Virus record (IMG/VR): IMGVR_UViG_3300025030_001282
Coordinates: 1-64,000 of that record
Length of the DNA stretch: 64,000 nucleotides
DNA from: a virus
Direction: 5' to 3' (one strand)
Position 1 is the first letter of the stretch, and each line of letters starts with the position of its first letter. This document shows positions 8,189 to 16,449 of this stretch, one piece after another. Both the position numbers and the translations under genes were made by a program. The notes beneath the pieces are model-generated. The model saw only the letters and a list, made by a program, of their open reading frames with translations. It searched no databases and was not told the origin of the DNA.

Positions 8189-10369
8189 ATGCCGCACAGG
8201 AAGAGAAGATTGCTTAGTTTGATGGACGTAGCGATGGGCCGGGTCTGGGTACGCCTACCCCGCTGCAGCAGCAAGCCGCTCCAAGCCGCGCTCCGGGCAG
8301 GAAATCCGATTGACCGCACCAGGACGTTCATCGGCACGCTCCTGGATCCGGGCTACCGCGACGAGTCCGCCGCGATCTTCAAGAAGGAGGAGCTGGCGCG
8401 GTTCATGGACGGTAACCTCGGTGTAGCGTATATCATGTCCGGCACCCAGGCGGGCAAGACCGCAGGCGAAGACGTCGCCAGGGCCTTTTCCCTGAAGCAC
8501 CTGCAGCCCCGCACGCTCGCGCCGGGCGAGATGCTGCAGGAAGGCCAGTGCGTAGGCTGCCACGTGCCGCCCGAGAAGCACGAGCCCGGTTGCTCCTTGG
8601 ATTGCCTGGGACCGGAGACGCACGGCCCGCATATCGAGACGATGGCAGCGCCGCCACCCGACACCCCCTACCCTGGCCCCAGCGCACCAACCGGGGAACC
8701 GATCAACACCTGTAGCGCTGCACCGGTACCGGACAAGGCAAAGGAGCAGACCATCGAAGAAATGTGCATGACCTGGAAGAACGCGATGCCCCTGCACAAC
8801 GCCAGCAACGCGGTCAACGACCATATCAGGAGCCTTATGGCCCAGGTTTACGACCACAGCGTCGCGCCCAGGGTGAAGCTCATCAACTTCCTGAAGCAGG
8901 AGAGCGCCACCCGCCTAGATGACATCACCAAGATAGCGCTCAGCCAGATGCAAGAGCGGAAGGACGCCACCGAGCAGATCAAGGGCCTACAGGAGCGCTT
9001 CGGCGACCTCCAGGCTAAATACCGCGAGCTGTTCGCGGCCCCCAGGAGAGCGCTCAGGAAAATCGGGGTAGCCGAGGAGGGCCTGCCGAAGACCCACGAA
9101 ATGGTTATCGGCATGGTCGACTGGATGGCCTCAGAAATAGAAGCGGACCACCTCTCCATCGACGGGCTCAACGCACAGATCAATGAACTGCGGCTGCACC
9201 CACCCCTGAGCGCCAACGCAGAGTTGCTGTTAGAGCTGGGCAGGGTGAGGATGGAGCTGGAGAGGCTGAAAGCCGACGCTCCCTCCCCCGGCGACCGCAT
9301 CATCACTGCAAAGGAGCACGACAAGCTGCTGGCGATCGAGCGCGGACACCAGCAGGACAAGACGACCGCCCGGCTTGCCACCCAGGAGAACTACAGCCTC
9401 CACGAGCAAATGAAGCTCATTACCGCCGCGCTGAAGCGGGCAGGCGTCGAGCACCCCCAGGGAGTCCAGCACATCGGCGTGACCGACCTCGCCACCAGAT
9501 ACATCGAGACGGCGGAGAGCGAGAACGCCTGCGAAATACTGCGCCAATCGATCGACAGCATCAGGCAAGCCGTGGGCCTCGACAAGGACGCCTGGGTGAC
9601 CGACATTCTGGAGATGATCAAGCAACGGGCTGAACACTTCAGGAACATGAAGGATAGGACGGACAGCGTCGCTCGGATCCTGCTGCCGCACAAAGGGGAG
9701 GCGGCCACCACTGCCGACGTCGTCGTAGAGATCGAGCGCCTGCAGGAAGCCGCGAAGCCGATCTACGGAGAGAGCCCGCTGGGCAAGCTCCTCCCGATAT
9801 ACCAAGCGCTGACCAGGATCACCGACCAGCTTGAACTCCAGGTGATGAACACCCACGCCAACGCCCCCGAGCTGTTGGTCCAGGTGATCTGCGAAGAGAT
9901 TCAGAAGCTGCAAAAGGGACAGATGCAGAGAGCCTACATGGAACTGGCCGAGGAAATCGACATGATCGCGGCAGCCCTGGACAAGACATGCTTGGCGAGC
10001 AACTTCACAACCACCGAAATCTGCCGCCACATCCACCAGGGCATACGAAGCCTGAAGAAAGCCGCCGCGCACCGCAGCCTCACCCTGAAGATCGCGGCGC
10101 TCCGCAACATCGTCCTGCGGAAGGCCCCGCACGCCAGCAACTGCCACCCCGCCAACGTCTTCAAGCGGCCCTGCACCTGCTGGAAGGACGAGTTCATGGC
10201 CGAGGCCGACCGAATCCCGGAAGACAAGACGGGAGCAGCTAAGGCCTGCCCGCACACGCACGAAGCGCCCACTATGGTGGACTGCATGCGCTGCGGTACG
10301 GAGGGATGCCCCCTGCGGTTCGGCGAGCCCAACGGGCAACCGTACACCGCCAAGGGAACCATCGAATGA
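8189..10369 (+). CDS. Large hypothetical protein with P-loop-like motif and long helical body, 726 aa
   Basis: ATG 8189 has an AGGAGG site. Residues ~77-90 read AYIMSGTQAGKTAGE, which resembles a terminase/helicase Walker A, but no Walker B follows and the next region is Cys/Pro-rich (CVGCHVPPEKHEPGC). Residues ~190-650 are almost entirely charged and helical, probably coiled coil. The C-terminus has more Cys pairs (CHPANVF, CTCW, CMRCGTEGC). Codon use matches the neighbours. The N-terminal ~90 residues may derive from an ATPase fused to an unrelated body. Function unknown. Confidence 0.65.
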   Translation: MPHRKRRLLSLMDVAMGRVWVRLPRCSSKPLQAALRAGNPIDRTRTFIGTLLDPGYRDESAAIFKKEELARFMDGNLGVAYIMSGTQAGKTAGEDVARAFSLKHLQPRTLAPGEMLQEGQCVGCHVPPEKHEPGCSLDCLGPETHGPHIETMAAPPPDTPYPGPSAPTGEPINTCSAAPVPDKAKEQTIEEMCMTWKNAMPLHNASNAVNDHIRSLMAQVYDHSVAPRVKLINFLKQESATRLDDITKIALSQMQERKDATEQIKGLQERFGDLQAKYRELFAAPRRALRKIGVAEEGLPKTHEMVIGMVDWMASEIEADHLSIDGLNAQINELRLHPPLSANAELLLELGRVRMELERLKADAPSPGDRIITAKEHDKLLAIERGHQQDKTTARLATQENYSLHEQMKLITAALKRAGVEHPQGVQHIGVTDLATRYIETAESENACEILRQSIDSIRQAVGLDKDAWVTDILEMIKQRAEHFRNMKDRTDSVARILLPHKGEAATTADVVVEIERLQEAAKPIYGESPLGKLLPIYQALTRITDQLELQVMNTHANAPELLVQVICEEIQKLQKGQMQRAYMELAEEIDMIAAALDKTCLASNFTTTEICRHIHQGIRSLKKAAAHRSLTLKIAALRNIVLRKAPHASNCHPANVFKRPCTCWKDEFMAEADRIPEDKTGAAKACPHTHEAPTMVDCMRCGTEGCPLRFGEPNGQPYTAKGTIE
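8422..8436 (+). promoter_or_regulatory. Possible further copy of the 15-bp element, inside a gene
   Basis: TGTAGCGTATATCAT matches the consensus at 14 of 15 positions but encodes Gly-Val-Ala-Tyr-Ile-Met within the 726-aa gene. All other copies are in gaps or at gene ends, so this may be coincidence. Confidence 0.25.
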
Positions 10370-10629
10370 GCAGCAGGAAGGCAGCATCGGAAATGTGGTG
10401 GGCAGGCTACTGCGCCTGCATGGCAACCATCATCCTGGCAGGAGAGGCAAAAGCGATCCTGACCGGGAACCCGGCCTGCGGAGACGCATCGTGCCACCAC
10501 CAATGGTACACGATCCCGGCAGCACTGCTGCTCCTCTGCTACGCAGCAGGCAAGAGCAAGCGAGCAGAGAAGCAGATCGAAGCGACCACCTTTGAGATGG
10601 TCGAGCCGGAAGGAAGGAGGAAGGCATGA
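10366..10629 (+). CDS. Small membrane protein with two transmembrane segments, 87 aa
   Basis: ATGA overlap with the upstream gene. Hydrophobic stretches at about residues 10-27 (WWAGYCACMATIILAG) and 45-62 (YTIPAALLLLCYAAG) are separated by a short Cys-containing loop; the C-terminal tail is charged. The topology is compatible with a class II holin, and a transglycosylase gene lies 2 kb upstream, but nothing else supports that role. Confidence 0.6.
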   Translation: MSSRKAASEMWWAGYCACMATIILAGEAKAILTGNPACGDASCHHQWYTIPAALLLLCYAAGKSKRAEKQIEATTFEMVEPEGRRKA

Positions 10630-11066
10630 CCCCGCTACCCCAGATAAGGCTCCGGGCCTGGGACAAAGCCGCCAGCCACATGGTCTACGATTTCTCCGAG
10701 GGGATCCAGGGGACAACGCTGGAATACGTGCTGATCCAGCGGGAAGACCTGAGCATCGCCATCATGCGGGAGGGAGACGGTACGATCCTCCCCACCATGC
10801 TGGCCACCGGGCGCACCGGACGCCACAAGAAGGACATCTGGCAAGGGGATATCGTGAAGATACCCCTGGGCGACAGCAGCCACGTCACCCGGCAGATCGT
10901 CTGGGACCGCGACGGCTGGAAAACGCACCTCCTGCCAAAGAAGGGAGACTGCGAGCACTGCAAAGGGAAGCCCACCAGGGAGAACCTTGGCACCTGGGCG
11001 AAGATGGAGGTGATCGGGAACATCTATCAGAACCCGGAGTACCAGGATCCAGGAGTGCCTGGGTAA
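10626..11066 (+). CDS. YopX family protein
   Basis: 146 aa, ATGA overlap. It shows the YopX pattern: IRLRAWDKAASHMVYDF at the N-terminus, a central TGRTGRHKKDIWQGDIV corresponding to the usual D-x-x-G-x-x-I-Y-E-G-D-I-V, and a terminal EVIGNIYQNPEY. YopX proteins are common in phages and have no established function. A CEHC pair is inserted before the last block. It ends the transcription unit; two copies of the 15-bp element and a long hairpin follow. Confidence 0.85.
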   Translation: MTPLPQIRLRAWDKAASHMVYDFSEGIQGTTLEYVLIQREDLSIAIMREGDGTILPTMLATGRTGRHKKDIWQGDIVKIPLGDSSHVTRQIVWDRDGWKTHLLPKKGDCEHCKGKPTRENLGTWAKMEVIGNIYQNPEYQDPGVPG

Positions 11067-11074
11067 CGGAGCAC

Positions 11075-11089
11075 TGTAGCGCATAGCAA
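11075..11089 (+). promoter_or_regulatory. 15-bp recurrent element, copy 3 (forward)
   Basis: TGTAGCGCATAGCAA, 9 bp after the YopX stop. It forms a direct repeat with copy 4, 21 bp start to start (two helical turns). Confidence 0.65.
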
Positions 11090-11095
11090 ATAATG

Positions 11096-11110
11096 TGTAG
11101 CGTATAACAA
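11096..11110 (+). promoter_or_regulatory. 15-bp recurrent element, copy 4 (forward)
   Basis: TGTAGCGTATAACAA. Same strand and helical face as copy 3, and directly abutting the long hairpin at 11111-11152. Confidence 0.65.
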
Positions 11111-11152
11111 CAAAAGGTGCTATTTTCTCGCCGAGAGAATACGCACCTTTTG
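11111..11152 (+). terminator. Long hairpin, probable terminator
   Basis: Outer arms CAAAAGGTGC / GCACCTTTTG pair perfectly. An inner pairing of TATTTTCTCG with CGAGAGAATA has one bulge and one mismatch, giving a ~20-bp stem. The A-run on the left and T-run on the right suit a bidirectional rho-independent terminator between the YopX unit and the following genes. Confidence 0.65.
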
Positions 11153-11171
11153 TATTTCAAGGGGACCACTG

Positions 11172-11345
11172 ATGGCACAGAAACCAAAGAGATACGGCCA
11201 GGGCCTGGAGACGATAACCGACCCGGAGCAGATGTACACGATCATCATCCGGCTGCCGCGCAGCAAGACCAGCACCAGGGGAAGCGCGGAGTACCGGCGC
11301 ACCCTGCGCGGGATCATTGCCCGGTGCGAGGACCAACTGAAATGA
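11172..11345 (+). CDS. Hypothetical protein, 57 aa
   Basis: ATG 11172 preceded by AAGGGGA, first gene after the hairpin, ATGA overlap with the Lar-like gene. Basic protein with a YTIIIRLPRSKTSTRGSAEY core and a CEDQLK tail. No family recognised. Confidence 0.6.
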   Translation: MAQKPKRYGQGLETITDPEQMYTIIIRLPRSKTSTRGSAEYRRTLRGIIARCEDQLK

Positions 11346-11590
11346 CCGATACCAAAACCATCGAGGTGGATGAGCTGATGCCTTGCCCCTTCTGCGGCGG
11401 AAAGGCTGAGATCGCAGAGTCTTTCGAGGGCGACGATGGGCTCTACGATATCTGGAAGATTTCATGCAACGAGTGCCCTGCTGAAATGCGAGGCGAGCGA
11501 GCACGGGTCATAGGCGACGGACGCACAGTAGGAAGCGACGAGCGGGAGGCTATTGTTGACTCGTGGAACTCAAGGAGGTGCGGCGAATGA
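11342..11590 (+). CDS. Lar-like restriction alleviation family protein
   Basis: 82 aa. The pattern LMPCPFCGGKAEI near the N-terminus, a second Cys pair in SCNECPAEM and the terminal EAIVDSWNSRR is that of the Lar family, which on Rac prophage modulates type I restriction; most phage members have no tested function. The start is fixed by the ATGA overlap. The second Cys pair completes a zinc ribbon. Confidence 0.8.
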   Translation: MTDTKTIEVDELMPCPFCGGKAEIAESFEGDDGLYDIWKISCNECPAEMRGERARVIGDGRTVGSDEREAIVDSWNSRRCGE

Positions 11591-11922
11591 GGAAGCGCTG
11601 GCGGTTCCTGACGGCGAAGCCGGGCGAGCTCAGGGCGGGATGGGGGGCAGTACAGTTCGACAAGCCGGACCTTTGCACGGCATGGGGAGGCGAAGGGGCC
11701 GACCGGGCAGACAGCAGCCTGCTGATGCACTTCCTATCCACAAAGTTCCACCAGCTCGACATAACCGATTGCCAGTACAGACCAGCACCATCCCTCCTCC
11801 AGGAACTGGAAAAGAGAGGCTACGACATCACCACCCTGAAGTTCAGCATCCAGCAAAAGAGACAGGTTGTCCCGGAGCCTTCCACCAGTGAAGGAAACGA
11901 CGAGCGCAAGGAGACACCGTGA
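11587..11922 (+). CDS. Hypothetical protein, 111 aa
   Basis: ATG 11587 has AAGGAGGTG at good spacing and overlaps the preceding stop. Basic N-terminus RKRWRFLTAKPGELRAGWG, then a mixed region and a charged tail. No family recognised. It sits directly upstream of the radical SAM gene with a GTGA overlap, so both are probably co-translated. Confidence 0.6.
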   Translation: MRKRWRFLTAKPGELRAGWGAVQFDKPDLCTAWGGEGADRADSSLLMHFLSTKFHQLDITDCQYRPAPSLLQELEKRGYDITTLKFSIQQKRQVVPEPSTSEGNDERKETP

Positions 11923-12902
11923 GAGTAGGCCTCATAGATTTTGATGGAAGAATACCGAACGTCGCACTGATGAAGCTGGCCACCTACCACAAGGAGCGCG
12001 GGGACACCGTGGTCCTAAACGACTTCCGACCGAGTGACGTCGACGCGGTGTTTTGCAGCGTCATTTTCTCGAAGAACAAGGCGAAGGCCTCCGCGCTGGC
12101 CGGGCTGTTCCCCCAGATCGAGTTCGGCGGCACCGGCTGGGATATCACGAAGACCCTACCCGCCGAGGTAGAGGCCTGCCGCCCTGACTATGACCTGTAC
12201 CAGACAAAGGACATTCTCCCGCGCCTGAAGGGGATCATGAAGGCAGCGACGAAGCAGGCGAAGGTGCAGACCCTCCTGGACGCCGGTATCGGCTTCACCA
12301 CCCGTGGCTGCGTGCGCACCTGCGAATTCTGCGCGGTGCCCAAGAAGGAGGGAGCCCTGCATTCGGTCGGCTCGATCGGCGAGTTGCTGAACCCCAGGTC
12401 AAACGTCCTGATCCTCTTGGACAACAATCTGACCGCTGATCCGGATTGCCTGGAGAAGCTGCGCGAGTGCAAAGAGCGGAACCTGACCCTGGACATTACC
12501 CAGGGGATAGACGTGCGCTTTGTGACGCCCGAGATCGCCCAGGCGCTTGCCGAGGTGAAGCACCTGCGCTCGGTGCATTACGCCTGGGACTTGATGCCGT
12601 TCGAGCACAAGGTGATGGAGGGCATTGAAGCCCTGCTGCAGCACGTGAGCGCCTGGAGGCACCTCTGCTTTACCCTGGTCGGATTCAATACCACCTTTGA
12701 GGAGGACATGTACCGGGTCCGGCGTCTGGTAGAGATGAAAATCACCCCCTACGTGATGGTCTACAACCAGAACAGCGACCTGCGGCTCTTCCACTTCAAG
12801 CGCTGGGTCAATGGCCGATTCCACAAGGCCTGCTCCTTCGAGGAGTACACGCCCTGGGTCAGGGACCGCGCCAGCTATGCCCCGCTCCTGCTGAATGCCT
12901 GA
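11919..12902 (+). CDS. Radical SAM protein with B12-binding-like N-terminus
   Basis: 327 aa, GTG start overlapping the previous stop, with AAGGAG upstream. CVRTCEFCAV (about residues 130-139) is the CxxxCxxC motif that binds the 4Fe-4S cluster of radical SAM enzymes. Downstream, ILLDNNLTADP, LDITQGIDVRF and LVGFNTTFEED fit the TIM-barrel strands of this superfamily. The first ~90 residues (VGLIDFDGRIPNVALMKLA, FGGTGWDI) resemble the region before the barrel in B12-binding radical SAM proteins. The substrate cannot be told; tRNA or nucleotide modification is a guess. Confidence 0.85.
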   Translation: MRVGLIDFDGRIPNVALMKLATYHKERGDTVVLNDFRPSDVDAVFCSVIFSKNKAKASALAGLFPQIEFGGTGWDITKTLPAEVEACRPDYDLYQTKDILPRLKGIMKAATKQAKVQTLLDAGIGFTTRGCVRTCEFCAVPKKEGALHSVGSIGELLNPRSNVLILLDNNLTADPDCLEKLRECKERNLTLDITQGIDVRFVTPEIAQALAEVKHLRSVHYAWDLMPFEHKVMEGIEALLQHVSAWRHLCFTLVGFNTTFEEDMYRVRRLVEMKITPYVMVYNQNSDLRLFHFKRWVNGRFHKACSFEEYTPWVRDRASYAPLLLNA

Positions 12903-12921
12903 CAAGTATCATCTTGCGGCG

Positions 12922-12945
12922 GTGCCTTACTGATTGGGAAGGCAC
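12922..12945 (+). other. Leader hairpin
   Basis: GTGCCTT / AAGGCAC, 7-bp stem and 10-nt loop in the gap after the radical SAM gene; no T-run. Could be a weak terminator or mRNA leader element. Confidence 0.4.
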
Positions 12946-12971
12946 TGACCACAGCACCCAGGGGGGACACC

Positions 12972-13187
12972 ATGAGAACAGATTGCGCGGGACACAACTG
13001 GTTCGAGACTGTTGAAGATGCGCTTATTTCCGAACACCCCGGCCTGCTTGTTTTGGCCCCCAGCTTCGCAGAACTAGAGCCCGGCAAAAGGCTTGAGATG
13101 TTCTGGCTTGAGCAGGACAGGGTAGTAGCGGTTTCCCGTGACATCACGGGACGCTGGGAGCGCCCGGTTCACTACTCGATTCACTAA
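12972..13187 (+). CDS. Hypothetical protein, 71 aa
   Basis: ATG 12972 follows AGGGGGGA. Single domain with LEMFWLEQDRVVAVSRDITG, probably beta-rich. No family recognised. Flanked by small hairpins on both sides (12922-12945 and 13200-13221). Confidence 0.55.
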   Translation: MRTDCAGHNWFETVEDALISEHPGLLVLAPSFAELEPGKRLEMFWLEQDRVVAVSRDITGRWERPVHYSIH

Positions 13188-13199
13188 CCAACCCCGCGC

Positions 13200-13221
13200 A
13201 GCCGGTCGCCAATAACCGGCT
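13200..13221 (+). other. Leader hairpin next to a ribosome binding site
   Basis: AGCCGGT / ACCGGCT, 7-bp stem; the AAGGAG of the next gene begins at the base of the stem (13222). Confidence 0.45.
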
Positions 13222-13233
13222 AAGGAGATTGAG

Positions 13234-13566
13234 ATGGCACAGCACACCCACGGCCCCTGGCGGCGTGAGATGCACGACAACGGAGCCTTTGATATCAAGG
13301 CAGACGACATCGTCGACGGCAAAGTGCTGCGCACCTACACCATCGCGAGCCGCAACCCCTGGACGGCAAACGCAGAGGAGAGCGAAGCGAACGCACGGCT
13401 CCTCGCGTCAGCACCCAACCTGCTCGCGGCAGCGCAGATGGCCTACGACGCATGGATGATGCCCGCAGGGGAGTTTGAGAAGAAGTACCCCGCCAACTCC
13501 AGCCACGAAGCCGTCGAGATGGCTCTTTATATGGCGTTACAGGAAGCGAAAGGAGAACCAGCATGA
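13234..13566 (+). CDS. Conserved phage accessory protein (HTHGPW type), 110 aa
   Basis: The N-terminal HTHGPWRREM and the later ANARLLASAPNLLAAAQMAY are hallmarks of a widespread phage family of unknown function, typically found in accessory regions of temperate phages. Two internal Met-rich turns and a Glu/Ala-rich tail follow. It overlaps the next gene by ATGA; that gene is a related type. Confidence 0.75.
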   Translation: MAQHTHGPWRREMHDNGAFDIKADDIVDGKVLRTYTIASRNPWTANAEESEANARLLASAPNLLAAAQMAYDAWMMPAGEFEKKYPANSSHEAVEMALYMALQEAKGEPA

Positions 13567-14000
13567 GCACGCACGCCCCAGGCCCTCTGCACATAGGCAA
13601 GTATCCGACATCCGTCATAGCCGCCGATGGATTCCCGCTCGCGGACGTCGAAGAGTTCCCGGTCCTTGAGAATTTGGAAGAACTTGGCATCCGCCACTGG
13701 AGTGAGGCACCCGGCAAGGCCTCCATCGAGAGGCCGGAAGGAGAGTCAGCGGCTAGCGCACGGCGTATCGTGGCAACCTGGAACGCCTGCGACGGGATCC
13801 CGACCGAGGCGCTGGAGTGCCAGACCAAAAAGGGCCTCACCAAGCAGTTGATCGAGAACAACTGCGAACTGCTGACGACGCTGGAGGGGTGTATGAAAGC
13901 GCTGGCTCGGATGATCGACAAGCACGACCCCGATAGCATAGAGGCCGAGTGGATCGGCCACGCCAACGAGGCGATCCTCAACGCGAAGAGGGAGAAGTAG
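13563..14000 (+). CDS. Conserved phage accessory protein, 145 aa
   Basis: Contains THAPGPLHIGKYPTSV at the N-terminus and SAASARRIVATWNACDGIPT, which is the same family pattern as the preceding gene (ARRIVACVNACEGIPTE-type block), followed by a helical region with EALECQTKKGL. The side-by-side arrangement suggests an old duplication. Function unknown. Confidence 0.7.
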   Translation: MSTHAPGPLHIGKYPTSVIAADGFPLADVEEFPVLENLEELGIRHWSEAPGKASIERPEGESAASARRIVATWNACDGIPTEALECQTKKGLTKQLIENNCELLTTLEGCMKALARMIDKHDPDSIEAEWIGHANEAILNAKREK

Positions 14001-14207
14001 ATGGCACCCACCAAGAAGAACTACGCGAAGGTGAAGGTCTGGGGCGAGCGGATAACCTGGACCGGCGAAGGCCCCCTGATGGCCGTAATCCAGCAGATGT
14101 TCACGAGCGTCCCGCACGACAACCACGAGTACCTGCTCAAGAAGCTGCAGGAAACCAGCGACGACATCAAGGCCGCTGCTGCCGAGACGAAGGGGGAAGG
14201 GGCATGA
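14001..14207 (+). CDS. Hypothetical protein, 68 aa
   Basis: ATG directly follows the preceding TAG. Beta-type start KVKVWGERITWTGEGPLMA and a helical, Lys/Glu/Ala-rich end. No family recognised. ATGA overlap with the next gene. Confidence 0.55.
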   Translation: MAPTKKNYAKVKVWGERITWTGEGPLMAVIQQMFTSVPHDNHEYLLKKLQETSDDIKAAAAETKGEGA

Positions 14208-14989
14208 GCGCCAACAAGAAGCCGGACACGATGAACCCCACCACATTCAGGAAAGAACTCGTCAAGATCATGCCCGGCTTCGACTGGACGGTCCACAAGA
14301 CGAGCAAGGGCTTCACCTACATATCCGCGACGGGGATCCAGACGGGCGGGTTCAACAGGCTCGCCACGCTGCAAGTAGTCTGGAGGGAGCGGAACGGAGT
14401 ACCGGAGTACGAGGTCAAAAGCTCCGGCTACGGTAAGAAAACGCCCTGGTTGAGCGAGGCAACACGCGGGACTCTCGCCCAGGCGCTCCGAGCACTGCAA
14501 GACCATTACCAGGACAAGGCATCAACATACGGATGCCAGGCGAGAACCCTGCAAAGCGCTCGCATGAGCAAGGTCAAGAGCGCAAAGCAGGGATCGGTGC
14601 TCGTGGAGATCATGACCGAGCGGCACCGCCAAGACGAGAAGTGGGGAGGCCCCGAACACGACGATGGCCACGCCACCACCCACTTCCTCAACTTCATCCA
14701 GGACCGCGTCAAGGAAGCGCACACCCAGGGGACTACCCCCGCCGCCAGAAAGAACCTCATCGAGATTGCCGCGCTGGCGGTCGCCGCAGCCGAATCCATG
14801 GACCGGAAGGCACTGCGTGCCCCGCAGGAAGCCACCGTGGAACCTGCAATGGACCCGGCCTGCTACTACGCGAAGGTCTGCGGATTCGACCCGGCAGATT
14901 GCCCGGTATGCGGGGACCGCAAGTCGCTGCCCGCCGACGGCATCTACTACAGCGACGAGATCGGCAAGCCCCAGGAGGACGAGGCATGA
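14204..14989 (+). CDS. Conserved phage protein with HDDGH-type domain, 261 aa
   Basis: ATGA overlap sets the start. The N-terminal ~100 residues are unrecognised. The C-terminal part carries [20 protein letters not shown] and [20 protein letters not shown], a block found in many phage proteins related to all-alpha NTP pyrophosphohydrolases (MazG-like), with charged residues that could bind Mg. The end has [12 protein letters not shown], a likely zinc knuckle. The protein may be a fusion of two originally separate genes; an internal Met before SKVKSAKQ has no ribosome binding site. Confidence 0.65.
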   Translation: MSANKKPDTMNPTTFRKELVKIMPGFDWTVHKTSKGFTYISATGIQTGGFNRLATLQVVWRERNGVPEYEVKSSGYGKKTPWLSEATRGTLAQALRALQDHYQDKASTYGCQARTLQSARMSKVKSAKQGSVLVEIMTERHRQDEKWGGPEHDDGHATTHFLNFIQDRVKEAHTQGTTPAARKNLIEIAALAVAAAESMDRKALRAPQEATVEPAMDPACYYAKVCGFDPADCPVCGDRKSLPADGIYYSDEIGKPQEDEA

Positions 14990-15312
14990 TCCACATCAGC
15001 AGCCGCAGCGGCCACGAGATGCTGACCGAGGAAGAATTCAAGGAGCGCCACCCGGCCCTTGCTGCCGCCCTGAGCGCCCCGGCCCCCTACAAGAAGCACG
15101 GAGAGCAGATGAAGCGGCTCCGCAAGGCCGCCGACATGACCATCATGGATCTGGCGAAGGCCTGCGGCTGGAAACTGGAGTTCACCTCCGGGCTCGAAAC
15201 GGGCAGGTACGAGCCGACCCAGGACCAGATCGACCTGTACCAATCCAAGATCGCGGAGCGCCGGGCACAGATGGACAGCCAGAGAGGAGCATGCACATGC
15301 CGAAAGCCGTGA
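14986..15312 (+). CDS. XRE-type helix-turn-helix protein, 108 aa
   Basis: CAGGAGG upstream, ATGA overlap. Residues ~38-85 ([20 protein letters not shown], then [15 protein letters not shown]) follow the five-helix Cro/CI-type HTH. The N-terminal ~35 residues are an extension not seen in minimal repressors. It is a candidate DNA-binding regulator and one of the few in the window that might recognise the 15-bp element, but that is speculation. Confidence 0.75.
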   Translation: MIHISSRSGHEMLTEEEFKERHPALAAALSAPAPYKKHGEQMKRLRKAADMTIMDLAKACGWKLEFTSGLETGRYEPTQDQIDLYQSKIAERRAQMDSQRGACTCRKP

Positions 15313-15878
15313 ATGAGCAGTGGATCAAGGGAATCCCCGCAGTGGTCGAGCCCGACCGCCTCTATGCGGTCATGGGCAAGCCCAACTCGGGATACTCCGT
15401 CGGCGTCGTGATCCGGGGAGAGGATTGCAACTGGAGAGCCCAGGACATCATCGGGCACTACCCCCTCCCCCTGACCATGAACAGCGCTGAGGCCAGCCGG
15501 ATCCAGCGCACAGGGCAGTACAGCTGGCCAGCCCCCGCTACCTTTGTGCAGCAGTACCAGCAGGAGCCCTACAACGAGTCCCAGTCGGAACGCAGCCACG
15601 CCGAGCGGGTGATGGAGATGATCGAGCAGACGCCCGACGGCGTAGCGGTGCCTGAGCTGGAAGACGAGCTCTACCAGGAGGCGGTCAGGACCGTCCGCGA
15701 GGTGGCCCCGACCAACGGCGGCAGGGCCAGCATCAGCGCCCTACAGCGTCGTCTCCGGATTGGCTACAACCGGGCATACCGGCTGATGGACGCTATGGAG
15801 AAAGCGGGCGTCGTCAGAACAACCGACAGCGTCATGGGGCACCGTGGGGTGCTCCCCGCCCAGGAACTGCAGGCTTGA
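15297..15878 (+). CDS. Phage protein with FtsK-gamma-like winged helix, 193 aa
   Basis: ATG 15297 is preferred over 15291 because GAGGAGC is then 7 bp away. The C-terminal ~65 residues match the gamma domain of FtsK/SpoIIIE translocases: [11 protein letters not shown], then [20 protein letters not shown] and [11 protein letters not shown]. In FtsK this domain reads KOPS and activates XerCD/dif. There is no motor domain here; the N-terminal half is unrelated and unrecognised. The protein may bind host KOPS-like DNA or use the fold as a generic regulator. Overlaps the next gene by TTGA. Confidence 0.8.
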   Translation: MPKAVNEQWIKGIPAVVEPDRLYAVMGKPNSGYSVGVVIRGEDCNWRAQDIIGHYPLPLTMNSAEASRIQRTGQYSWPAPATFVQQYQQEPYNESQSERSHAERVMEMIEQTPDGVAVPELEDELYQEAVRTVREVAPTNGGRASISALQRRLRIGYNRAYRLMDAMEKAGVVRTTDSVMGHRGVLPAQELQA

Positions 15879-16102
15879 GCCAGAGGCCAGCACAGAGAGA
15901 CGAAACGCTCAACGAGTACCGCTGCACCTTCCCGGAGCTGTACCCGAAGCCTGCAGCCGGTTACAAAGACCCGAAGCACCGCCAGGGGCACTACGTGGAC
16001 GCCAGAAGCGAGGATGAGGCCCAGGAGATCATGCGGAAGCGGTATCCGCACGGGACGCAGGTGATCGAGGCGGAGCTGGTCAAGAAAGGGAGGAAGGCAT
16101 AA
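15875..16102 (+). CDS. Hypothetical protein, 75 aa
   Basis: TTG start overlapping the previous stop. The middle, [20 protein letters not shown], is a compact alpha/beta segment common in phage conversion proteins; no named family. Its stop overlaps the next ATG (TAATG). Confidence 0.55.
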   Translation: MSQRPAQRDETLNEYRCTFPELYPKPAAGYKDPKHRQGHYVDARSEDEAQEIMRKRYPHGTQVIEAELVKKGRKA

Positions 16103-16449
16103 TGCGAGGACACGCATTCGAATCATCCTGCGACACGTTGCGCGACATGGGGTATTTCGGCGACCCGGAGCCGGACGACGAGGATCGGGACTTCAAGGTG
16201 CTCCAGGACACCACGCACGTGGCGAAGAAACCGCACCGCTGCGACGCCGGTCTCACGATCGAGCCGGGCACCACGTACCACAAGCTGGTGGTGATCGAGG
16301 AAGGGCACTTCACCATCCACAAGAGCTGCATGGGCAACGTCTGCGGCCCCTGCATGGATAAGGAGTTCCAGGACCGCACCAAGGCGATGGGAGAGAGCTG
16401 CGTCGAGGCCGATCAGCAGGCCCGCCAGGAGGACGCATGGGATTTCTAG
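16102..16449 (+). CDS. Cys/His-rich protein, 115 aa
   Basis: ATG in a TAATG overlap. Contains HVAKKPHRCDAGLTIEPG, then HKSCMGNVCGPCMD, a pattern close to phage zinc proteins in which KxxHxCxxC-like pairs are followed by a second cluster. The N-terminus is acidic (DPEPDDEDRD). Probably a structural zinc fold; function unknown. Confidence 0.65.
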   Translation: MRGHAFESSCDTLRDMGYFGDPEPDDEDRDFKVLQDTTHVAKKPHRCDAGLTIEPGTTYHKLVVIEEGHFTIHKSCMGNVCGPCMDKEFQDRTKAMGESCVEADQQARQEDAWDF

